A stretch of DNA of 64,000 nucleotides from a bacterium. GTDB lineage: Bacteria; Verrucomicrobiota; Verrucomicrobiia; Limisphaerales; RI-55. Of the stretch, positions 47,489-55,480 are shown in pieces. Numbering within the stretch: the stretch's first letter is position 1; each line of letters opens with the position of its first letter. A model generated the notes under the pieces. The model saw nothing but the letters and a program-made list of their open reading frames with translations. It was not told where the DNA came from and made no database searches. Position numbers and translations under genes: made by a program. Location of the stretch: contig WGOC01000013.1 in NCBI GenBank assembly GCA_016124235.1, forward strand, positions 248,001-312,000, written 5' to 3'.

Positions 47489-48640
47489 ATGAACAAGACC
47501 GCCAACGCTGAAACGGAAACCGCCCTCACAGCCGCAATCAATCTGGAATACGTGCGCAACGTGGCCCAAGCCGGCAATGACGACGGGCTCGAGGAAGTCG
47601 CCTCCTTCCATCGATCGTTGTTCATGCACCAGCACGGACGCGACCTTGAGCGCTTTCGCCAGCAGCGTCAGATTTCGGAAGATCGCCTGTCAGATCTGGA
47701 ACTGCGGCTCAGCGACACGCGCGACCGGCTGACCGGTGAAAATCCGCATGTCGCGATTGACGACGATGGCCGGCTCGACACCAAGCCGAACGCTCCGTGG
47801 AATCTTTGGGACGGCACCATGTTCTGGGTCGCGGCGGCCGGAGTCCTCAGCCTGCTCGTCTTTGGCGTGTTTAACGTCTCGTTCAACCTGCTCGAATCCG
47901 GCATCATCACATTCACCGAACATCCGATTCGCGCTTACTTTTGGGCAGCGCTCCTGCCGGTGGGTGCGCTGGCGGTGAAAGTGGGTTGGGACTTTTTGCA
48001 AAGCCGCAGGAAACGGGATTTTTACCTCTGGATGTGTCTGGGTTTGGGCCTGGTTGCCCTCGTCACCTGGGTGACCGCCTACGCGAGTGTCTATCCGGCT
48101 CTTTCCATGACGACCGAGGAGCGCATCGCAAACCTCACCGTCACCGATCCCAATCCGGCGACCCGCGGCGGTCTTTCGCAGCTGACCTCCGGCGGCGTCA
48201 AACGGATCGACATGATCATCGTCGCCGCCCAGGCGATGGCGGAAATCTGTTTGTCGGCCGCGTTGGGAATGTACATGACGCAGCTTTACTCCAAACATCG
48301 ACCGGTCCGGCTCGCGGCCAATCCAACTTTCACAAAACTTGACCAGGAACGTCGAACCCTCGAGGAACGCGTTTCGCAGGAACGTCACGCTCTGGCCGAC
48401 GCGGTCGGCGGCGAATCACGATTGGAACATCAACTCAATGCCTTCGTCGCCTACGCCAAATCACTTTTTCAACGTGAGGCAACTTTACGTCGTGATCGTG
48501 GACACCAAAAACGGCAGTTGCTTGACCAGATCGCCGATCAACTCAAGTCGCGCTTGGCCGAAGCGGACGACGATCATGACCCGACTGACAAATCATCGGG
48601 TAACGGTGACTTGAACCGTCTCGCCCTCGACTCGCGCTAA
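47489..48640 (+). CDS. Membrane protein with flanking coiled coils, function unknown
   Basis: 383 residues. An N-terminal acidic/coiled-coil region (about 1-110) is followed by four membrane segments, about 113-135, 148-166, 180-200 and 236-258, then a cytoplasmic coiled coil (about 275-360) with charged heptads. No family recognised. A 67-base gap separates it from the M56 gene and only 4 bases from the lipoprotein gene, so it is likely part of the same operon or a two-gene unit. The long coiled coils on both sides suggest a scaffold or signal-transducing role, which is inference. Confidence 0.7.
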   Translation: MNKTANAETETALTAAINLEYVRNVAQAGNDDGLEEVASFHRSLFMHQHGRDLERFRQQRQISEDRLSDLELRLSDTRDRLTGENPHVAIDDDGRLDTKPNAPWNLWDGTMFWVAAAGVLSLLVFGVFNVSFNLLESGIITFTEHPIRAYFWAALLPVGALAVKVGWDFLQSRRKRDFYLWMCLGLGLVALVTWVTAYASVYPALSMTTEERIANLTVTDPNPATRGGLSQLTSGGVKRIDMIIVAAQAMAEICLSAALGMYMTQLYSKHRPVRLAANPTFTKLDQERRTLEERVSQERHALADAVGGESRLEHQLNAFVAYAKSLFQREATLRRDRGHQKRQLLDQIADQLKSRLAEADDDHDPTDKSSGNGDLNRLALDSR

Positions 48641-48644
48641 GCCA

Positions 48645-49964
48645 ATGAACTTCCCGAAAAATTTCAATCGGCCCGTGGTGTGCCTGCTCACGGCGCTGCT
48701 GTTGACCCTGGGCACAGGCTGCCAGCCTGACGCTCCCGCCGCCAACACACCGCCTGTCCGCTACGTGGTCGGGCTGTCGCCATTTTACAATCAGCAGCAA
48801 AGCAACGAGGCGTTCCGGCAATTGATGCATCTCCTGCTGGAAGATATGCCATTGAACTCCTCGCTCTGGATCTACGACGCCTATCACATTCGCACCGTCA
48901 CCCAACTCGAGATTCCCAACATTCACGCCTTCGAGAGCAGTCGCACGCGCGCCAATCAATTCAGCGCTCAAGTTCAGCAACTGAAAACATTTCTCGCTTC
49001 ATCCAATGAACAGCCGGCTGTCGCTAAGTTGGATTTTCATGACGCCATTCGTTTTCCACAGTTCATGGATTTTGTCGGTGAAAACCTCAATCAAACCAAC
49101 GCCGCCGTCATAACCATCGTGCTGGGCAGCCCGCTTTACCTCGATGAAAAGGAACCGGGATTCTCCATGGTCGATGGCTACTTTCCGTCCGACGGACACT
49201 TACTCGCTTCGCGCGACAAATCCGTTTATGGCAGGCGGGATTGCGCCAATTCACTTCGCAATGTTGTCGTGCACTTCGGGTATTTTGGCGACCCGTGGGC
49301 CAGTGAATTGCATCGCCAGAAAATCAGCCGATTCTGGAACCTCTTCCTCAAGACGCAGGGAGCCCAACTAGCAAGTTTCACCGGCGATCTGCCGACGATT
49401 TTCAACGCCGTTCGAAGCGGTGAATCGGCGAGCCGTACCGATCAGGACGAGCTTGACCCATCACAGACCAAGATCGAAATGCTACGCATCACCCGCGATA
49501 TGGGCATGGCCGACTGGATCACGCGTGAACTCCCCGCGAACCATCGCTCTCCCCCGCCCACGACGATGATTGGCCCAATGAAAATCGGCATTCGTTGGCA
49601 GGGCGACATCGATCTGGACATTTACGCGCAGGCGCGCCCGGATGCTGAAAGACTGTTCTTCCAACACACGCGCGCACCCGAAGGCTATTTCTACAAGGAC
49701 CAAAGAACGTCGCCCGATCGCGAATACGAGTTCGTCGAATTCACCGAACCCGTCGATGTGCGCGAAGTTCGGGCTGCGGTGAATTTTTACGAAGGCCACA
49801 TGCCGGACGGAACCCGTGGGGAAGTGCGGATCGAATTCCAAGGCCGCATTTACACTGGTCGGTTTGAAATGCCTGCCGAGCACGGCAATCAAGGCCGCGA
49901 GGGACGGAATCAGGAAGAGTATTGGACCAAGATCAACGTAATGCGAACTCTGGGTTTGCGCTAA
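48645..49964 (+). CDS. Lipoprotein with vWA-like and DUF2135-like regions, function unknown
   Basis: 439 residues starting with a lipobox-type signal peptide (LLTALLLTLGTGC, cysteine 26 likely lipidated). The first half alternates strands and helices as in a von Willebrand A-like fold (VRYVVGLSPFYN, SLWIYDAYH, AAVITIVLGSPLYLDEKEPG), but a complete MIDAS DxSxS motif is not seen. The C-terminal domain (GIRWQGDIDLDIYAQARPDA, YEFVEFTEPVDVREVRAAVNF) carries the DxDLD pattern of DUF2135/YfaP-like beta-sandwich proteins. Starts 4 bases after the membrane protein gene; the two are probably functionally linked. No exact family name recognised. Confidence 0.65.
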   Translation: MNFPKNFNRPVVCLLTALLLTLGTGCQPDAPAANTPPVRYVVGLSPFYNQQQSNEAFRQLMHLLLEDMPLNSSLWIYDAYHIRTVTQLEIPNIHAFESSRTRANQFSAQVQQLKTFLASSNEQPAVAKLDFHDAIRFPQFMDFVGENLNQTNAAVITIVLGSPLYLDEKEPGFSMVDGYFPSDGHLLASRDKSVYGRRDCANSLRNVVVHFGYFGDPWASELHRQKISRFWNLFLKTQGAQLASFTGDLPTIFNAVRSGESASRTDQDELDPSQTKIEMLRITRDMGMADWITRELPANHRSPPPTTMIGPMKIGIRWQGDIDLDIYAQARPDAERLFFQHTRAPEGYFYKDQRTSPDREYEFVEFTEPVDVREVRAAVNFYEGHMPDGTRGEVRIEFQGRIYTGRFEMPAEHGNQGREGRNQEEYWTKINVMRTLGLR

Positions 49965-49989
49965 TTCTGCAAACCGGTTCCGTGGTCGC

Positions 49990-51432
49990 TTACGGCTGAT
50001 GCGAAACAGTGACTTTGTAGATCACGACTTCGCCATACGCCGTGGCGGCGTCACCTTTGCTCAAATTGGATTGCGTGTAACAGCCAGCTTTGAAATAGCA
50101 GCCCGTAGCGTCGGTCGCGTAGGTGTAAACGTAGGCTCCGTTGTAATAACAATCGACGCCGCCATTTTGGGCTACGAATTTCACGGTGAACACGTCACCC
50201 AATTGATAGTTGGTGGTGAGCACGGGCCCTTGACTGCCGTTCTCATCGATAAACAGTTTTGTGCCTTCCAGACGGAAGACGATCACATCACTATTGGGAT
50301 CGTGAATTTGCCCCGCAACAACGTGCGGTTTCACGTCAGGCAAATGCGTGATCGCCTGGGTGATTTCCATGGTGTGCACGCCGGACGTGGTGGACCAGCT
50401 GGCCTTCGTCGTTCCGTTGTCGATCATCTCACGCAGTTCCGACCGTGGATAACCCGAACCACTGGTCGTCGCACCGCCGCAATGCGCCTTAAACACGACT
50501 CCATCACCGGCGGCGTTCACATGGAAATAGTTCGTGTCCTCAAATGTGTTTAATTCCGGCTGACCATATTCATCCGGACTGCCCGCGTGCGCGGTGTCGA
50601 TCGGGAGCGTGAGTTTCCAGTCGGTCAGATTTAGCACGGCGCTTGGCAGTTTCGGATTGCCGGTCGACCCGTCGCCTCCAATTTCCTTTACGCGGTAGTA
50701 ACGTGCTATCCGACTTGCTGGATCAAGTTGTGACACGTCTTCCTCCCATGATTGCGTTCCCGTCGCATTGGTCATCACCGCGCTTACGTCCTGCCACGCC
50801 AGCAAATCGGAACTGGCCTGCACTTGACACAAGGTGCCCGCAACAGTCGGCCATCTCAAGCTGACGATCGAACCAGGATTGGGCCCCGCGGTAATTTCCA
50901 ATCCGGCCTGCGAACCCAAGATTTCGACTTCTGAAATACTGTTCCAATCGTTCAAGGAGTTGCCGTAGCCGACAATCCGCACGTATTTTCCGGTCGCGTT
51001 GGCAAACTCGTATGCCACCAAGTTTGTGCTGGCGCCGTCCGTGGTCAAATTGGTCAACGTGGTCCAAATGGTTCCCGTGTCGCTTGTTTGAATCTCATAT
51101 TGCGCGGTTCGTTGGTCCCCTTTGTAGGTCGCGATTTTCACTCCGCTAATCGCCGAAGGAACTCCGACGTCGAACTGAATCCATTGGCCCGGGCCTTCGG
51201 CGGACCATCGTGTCTCCAGCGAACCATCAATCGCATTCTGCGGAACGTTCCCGTCGTCGGCACTGGCCAACACCGCCGCGACCGGCAAAACCATCGTTCC
51301 CGCATTTACCGCGTGTAGGCAAAGCACCAAAAACAGACCTGCTCCAATGCTCAACGAAGGCCAAGACGTTCGCCGAGACCGCCACCGATCGCGTTGCAAA
51401 TAGAAGGACGAATCACCATTGACCAATATCAT
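49990..51432 (-). CDS. PL7-family alginate lyase with F5/8 type C domain
   Basis: About 480 residues. ATG 51432 gives a signal segment (LSIGAGLFLVLCLHAVNAG); an upstream frame to 51606 adds an unlikely second hydrophobic stretch. Residues about 50-175 are a discoidin/F5-8C carbohydrate-binding domain (GNVPQNAIDGSLETRWSAEG, GQWIQFDVG). A linker with a short Verrucomicrobia-type domain follows, then the PL7 catalytic domain (about 265-480) with all three signature regions: GSGYPRSELRE, VAGQIHDP and YFKAGCYTQS. PL7 enzymes cut alginate by beta-elimination. It lies at the left end of the alginate-type locus on the same strand as the biosynthetic genes and could act as a processing lyase in place of AlgL. 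Confidence 0.92.
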   Translation of the reverse strand: MILVNGDSSFYLQRDRWRSRRTSWPSLSIGAGLFLVLCLHAVNAGTMVLPVAAVLASADDGNVPQNAIDGSLETRWSAEGPGQWIQFDVGVPSAISGVKIATYKGDQRTAQYEIQTSDTGTIWTTLTNLTTDGASTNLVAYEFANATGKYVRIVGYGNSLNDWNSISEVEILGSQAGLEITAGPNPGSIVSLRWPTVAGTLCQVQASSDLLAWQDVSAVMTNATGTQSWEEDVSQLDPASRIARYYRVKEIGGDGSTGNPKLPSAVLNLTDWKLTLPIDTAHAGSPDEYGQPELNTFEDTNYFHVNAAGDGVVFKAHCGGATTSGSGYPRSELREMIDNGTTKASWSTTSGVHTMEITQAITHLPDVKPHVVAGQIHDPNSDVIVFRLEGTKLFIDENGSQGPVLTTNYQLGDVFTVKFVAQNGGVDCYYNGAYVYTYATDATGCYFKAGCYTQSNLSKGDAATAYGEVVIYKVTVSHQP

Positions 51433-51690
51433 GCTTAGTCCCCGTGGCAGCGGACATGCCAAATCAACCACAGTTGTCGAACGATATAGGCGACCAATCG
51501 GGAATTGCTCAATGGAAAACAGGATCAAGACTAGCACCGCGCCGATCCGCCATTCCAAAGACCGGCTGCCAAGTGCCGAAAGTGCCGCATAGGAATCTGT
51601 ATTCACGCTGAACGAGACAGGTCACTGCAAACTGTGCCGCGGACTATGATCACCAACTGATCAGTGGCGTTGAATTGTAGCTTCACCGGC

Positions 51691-52338
51691 TCATACCAGA
51701 GCTTGGTGTCGCACCATTTCAAGGAGGATGTCCTCCAGATTCTCGCGCCGATGATTAAAGCGAAACTCACACTCTCGTAGATGCAACAACACATTGTCTG
51801 GCGAGATTCCGCGAAATTTGACCAGTCGCATACGGGCCCCCAAGCAAAACGCGTCAATCGTTCGTCGGGCATTGATCATCGCGAGCGATAGCGGTGGTTT
51901 GAGGGTCGCAAGGTCAGCCCAATCTGACGATGTCGGAACGACCCGATCGCCAAGCGGAGCCACGTTCCGGCAGGGCACCGCGGCCGGCATTTTTTCGGCG
52001 GTTTGCAACGTGTTTATTGCATCGGGGAACAAAGCCACATTTTGGTTTTCGGTTAGCAGAATGCGACACACCGACCCGCTGGGCAGGAATGCGTAACGCA
52101 GCCCGACGGGTCTGCCTTCGTGCTTAACCCACGGACCGCCCGCGAACGCGATGCTTCGCTCCGCGATACGAAGTCGAAGCAACCGCGTCAGCCGATTAAT
52201 CGTGTTGCGATTGAGCCCCGTCAGAACGGCAATCTTGGTAGCCTCCAGATCCAGGGCAAAGCATCGGACAAAACCGCGAAACTTGGCCTCGGGAATCTTG
52301 GCGCGCGGTAGATAGCGATTCTTCGGGCTATTTGGCAT
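51691..52338 (-). pseudogene. Degenerate IS1595/ISXO2-like transposase
   Basis: An open frame of about 216 codons from ATG 52338. The N-terminus is clear family sequence (RAKIPEAKFRGFVRCFALDL, TGLNRNTINRLTRLLRLRI), and so is the C-terminus (MRLVKFRGISPDNVLLHL, RECEFRFNHRRENL). The middle, which should carry the DDE catalytic core, is shortened and barely recognisable; only a weak SDW-type element near a DxW position remains. Probably a decayed insertion sequence or an incomplete element; no terminal inverted repeats were found by eye. It sits between the STAS gene and the alginate lyase gene on the same strand. Confidence 0.65.
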
Positions 52339-52426
52339 CAGAAGACGTTTGCGCGAACCCCGATCTAGTCTTGAGGTCACGCAAGGGATTCGCGCACCTG
52401 CGAAAGGAAAAGCGTCATCGATCATT

Positions 52427-52816
52427 TTAGATCGCGAGCAATGGCACGCTGCCGGACTGAAAACGGGACAGTGTTTCCATTTGATGGTCGGCGGGCTGCG
52501 GGAATCCGGCGGGCTCGTGCATTTCAAATAATGGTCCGGTTCGCGTCAGGCCGAACAGCAACTGGACCTTGGGCGACGGGTGGATCAAGACCAGCCGGAT
52601 GTTCATTTTGCGCAGCGTACGGCGGCACGAGATCAACGCGCACAATCCGCTGCTATCGATCAAATCCACCTTGTGCAGATCCATCTCGACAGCCGTGACA
52701 CCCTCCCGGGCCAGCGATATGACGGCCAGTTTGAACAGGTTGGCGTTCTTGAGCGTGATATCGCTGAGGCACTCCAGCCGAAGAACGTCCCGATAGAGGC
52801 GATGTTTGAACAACAT
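52427..52816 (-). CDS. STAS-domain protein (anti-sigma factor antagonist type)
   Basis: 129 residues. The STAS fold is recognisable: beta strands, then VDLIDSSGLCALISCRRTLR with the phosphorylatable serine of the DSSG motif, then LRKMNIRLVLIHPSPKVQLL. The last 30 residues are an extra tail. Such proteins are usually switched by a kinase and a phosphatase and act on an anti-sigma or an effector protein. It sits 38 bases downstream of the AlgG-like gene, so it is probably part of the exopolysaccharide operon. Its partner kinase is not in the window. Confidence 0.85.
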   Translation of the reverse strand: MLFKHRLYRDVLRLECLSDITLKNANLFKLAVISLAREGVTAVEMDLHKVDLIDSSGLCALISCRRTLRKMNIRLVLIHPSPKVQLLFGLTRTGPLFEMHEPAGFPQPADHQMETLSRFQSGSVPLLAI

Positions 52817-52854
52817 GATAATGGTAGGTTTGGGTTATTGAACAGACAAGGAGC

Positions 52855-55446
52855 TCAGGGAACGACCGAGTACACGACGTTTGCGCTGCTGGAAACCAGC
52901 ACCGTCGTTTGCGCCACTCCGAACGCATCCGTCGAAACGGTACCGATCTGCACCGCATCCGCCAGCAGCCGATACGTGCTGTTCGCCGCAAGATCGCCAA
53001 TTCCCAACATCATTGCGGTTCCGATTGGCGCCGTGATCGAAAACGACTTTTCAAGATCACCAGACGTTGCCCACGTAAGCGGATTGACAAGCACTGGTTC
53101 CTGGTCCGGAGTCACCGACAAGGGTCGCGTCAAAACGGTCGACGTCGTGCCCACTTGCGCGGCCCCGAGTGTAAGATACGTGCCATCGATCAATGCAGTC
53201 GTCGCCAGATTGGATTCATCCGGGTCAAACGTAAAATGATTCAAATCGTCGTAAAAGACGACCTGACTGAAATCGTCCACCCGAATCTTCATGACCGGCT
53301 GACCGGTCACGTACGTCAACGTGGGAACCGAGGCTGATCCGGCGTTCTTTAGCGTCACATCGCCAACAATGATGTTGTCTTGCAAAAGGTTTCCAACGCT
53401 CTCGGTAAATCGGAGTGTATCACCATTGTTTTCCAGTTGGTTGCTGACAAAATCATTTTCATCGCTGCTGGTCGATTTGATGGCCTCGTTGGCGCAGTTG
53501 CGAACAATGTTGTTGCGAAAGATGTTGTGGGAGTTTCGTCCGTCGTCACCCGGATTGGGCGTGTCCGAACCTTGATAAAGATAAAAGCCATACTTGCCGC
53601 TGCCATCGATCAGGTTTTCTTCAATCAAGTTTTCGTGAGCGCCAACACTCAAGCGAACGCCCGCATTGCCATTGTTGGTGAACTCGTTGTTGCGCACGGT
53701 AATTCCCCGGCAACCAAAGATTGACATGCCGCTGTCGCCGTTGTCGTAACTGAGATTGCCCTCCACAATCCAGTCGTCGCTCGTCCGGTGCAGCATCAGC
53801 CCGTTCTTTCCGTTGGCCCAGGACACATTATTGCGCATGACACCGTTGTTGCAGCGTTTGGATGCTATGATCCCGTGCCAGCCATTGTGGTGAACATTGT
53901 TGTTCTCGATGACCAGGAAATCGGAGTCGTCGTGGGGATCGAATCCATAGCCAATGTTGTGGTCCACTTCGTTGTTCGCCCAATGACCACCGAGCAGCCC
54001 GTAACTGTACATTCCGAAATAGTTGTGATGAAGACGGCTGTTTAGAATATCACCATAGACCTCAACGTGATCGAACAGATCTTCGCCCGGCGGCAGGTAA
54101 ACGGCCGTTGTGTCCACCACTTTCCAGACGAGTCCATAGGCCTCCGTGTTGTGCGAGCCAAGAAATCCGATGTCGCTGTCGATGATGTCCATCCGCGATT
54201 CATGGGCGGTGACGCCGTCCGGATCGAGCGTCGACCGCGCGCGAATGAACGCCCGCCGGTAGGTGTCCGTCTCGGTATCCGGCCCATTAACCGCGTTATT
54301 CCAGGACGTGATTTTGGTACTGCGGATGTCCAGCCAGCCCCAGTCGGCTCGAATTTCTATGTATGAATCGGCCGCCGCGGAGTTCTCACTTTTCAAGCGA
54401 AGCTCATTCACATCGCCATCGATGGACATGCCGTGAATCTTTAGTTTGGCCCCATTTTCAACGAAGAGATTGGCGCTCAGGTACCAAATCCCCTGAGCCG
54501 CATCGATCACGGTGAGTGGTGCCGACGGAAGAGCCGACTTGATGTCGCTCAAACTGGCGACGCCCGGTCCAGTGACGTAAATCCGATTGCTCGAACTCGC
54601 CCAGCGAAAGGTCGCGCCGAAATCGTTGTCGTGCACATTGTTGGTTGCGAGGACGGCTTGAACAGCTGGATCAGAAGCGAGATAGCCGTAAAGCGTGTTG
54701 TAGGCGATTTCGTTGCCCGACCACGCAACATCATCCGCCTGCCACGTTTCCACCCCAAGCTCGCAGTCGTGAATATTGCTGCCCGACACGGTTCCAAACA
54801 CGCGAACACCGGTGACTGAACTGACAATTTGCCACGTCAGCCCAAAGCCTTCGCGGAAGTTGTATCCGAGATATGCAATTTCGCTGTTTACGACGTTCAA
54901 TGTGGACTCAGTCACCACGCTGCCGGTCTGGCGCGACCGCGCTCGGATGTACGCACGTTGATAGACATCGTGTTCCTTGTCCGGCGCCGAGGTCGCTTCA
55001 TTCCACGATGTCACCTTAGTGGACACAAAATTCAGAACGCCCCAGTCCGCGTCGATGCAAACGTAGCTGTCCGCCGCGCTCGAGTTGTTGCTCTTGAGAC
55101 GGAGTTCGTTTACGTCGCCCGACGAACCTCCCTGAATCGTCAGCACCGAACCATCTGTGACCACGAGATTCGCCGCGAGAAACCAAATCTTGTTCGCCGG
55201 ATCAATGAGCGTCAGCGGCGCATTGGGAAGCGCCGCGAGGATATCGGTCAATGTGGCTGACCCACCGCCCTCCACGTAGATTCGGTTTGACGAATTCGCG
55301 TAACGAAAGGTTGCCGCTGAAGTGGCTTGAGCCATGGCGATCAGCACAATCGTCAGGGTGCCCCCTCCGGCGCAAAGGCGCCGGAGGAGATGAATGGTCG
55401 GCGTGAGCCAGTCCTCAAAGTAATCAGGGTGCTTTTGTCGATACAT
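52855..55446 (-). CDS. algG: AlgG-like mannuronan C5-epimerase with duplicated N-terminal module
   Basis: About 863 residues. ATG 55446 was chosen because GGGAG lies 5 bases before it and the upstream frame overlaps algD; a hydrophobic signal (LCAGGGTLTIVLIAMAQ) follows. Two tandem copies of a ~235-residue module begin with ATFRYANSSNRIYV and ATFRWASSSNRIYV and share DVNELRLKS, AADSY and STKxTSWN. Then comes a right-handed beta-helix with the AlgG-specific DPHD motif (residues 503-506; GYGFDPHDDS) and HGIIASKRCN, which match the AlgG catalytic core. AlgG converts mannuronate to guluronate in the periplasm and protects the polymer. A typical AlgG is about 540 residues, so the N-terminal duplication is unusual. 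It is 34 bases after algD. Confidence 0.85.
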   Translation of the reverse strand: MYRQKHPDYFEDWLTPTIHLLRRLCAGGGTLTIVLIAMAQATSAATFRYANSSNRIYVEGGGSATLTDILAALPNAPLTLIDPANKIWFLAANLVVTDGSVLTIQGGSSGDVNELRLKSNNSSAADSYVCIDADWGVLNFVSTKVTSWNEATSAPDKEHDVYQRAYIRARSRQTGSVVTESTLNVVNSEIAYLGYNFREGFGLTWQIVSSVTGVRVFGTVSGSNIHDCELGVETWQADDVAWSGNEIAYNTLYGYLASDPAVQAVLATNNVHDNDFGATFRWASSSNRIYVTGPGVASLSDIKSALPSAPLTVIDAAQGIWYLSANLFVENGAKLKIHGMSIDGDVNELRLKSENSAAADSYIEIRADWGWLDIRSTKITSWNNAVNGPDTETDTYRRAFIRARSTLDPDGVTAHESRMDIIDSDIGFLGSHNTEAYGLVWKVVDTTAVYLPPGEDLFDHVEVYGDILNSRLHHNYFGMYSYGLLGGHWANNEVDHNIGYGFDPHDDSDFLVIENNNVHHNGWHGIIASKRCNNGVMRNNVSWANGKNGLMLHRTSDDWIVEGNLSYDNGDSGMSIFGCRGITVRNNEFTNNGNAGVRLSVGAHENLIEENLIDGSGKYGFYLYQGSDTPNPGDDGRNSHNIFRNNIVRNCANEAIKSTSSDENDFVSNQLENNGDTLRFTESVGNLLQDNIIVGDVTLKNAGSASVPTLTYVTGQPVMKIRVDDFSQVVFYDDLNHFTFDPDESNLATTALIDGTYLTLGAAQVGTTSTVLTRPLSVTPDQEPVLVNPLTWATSGDLEKSFSITAPIGTAMMLGIGDLAANSTYRLLADAVQIGTVSTDAFGVAQTTVLVSSSANVVYSVVP

Positions 55447-55480
55447 AAAACTCCCATGGCAGAGGTTGCTAGTTGGCGTG

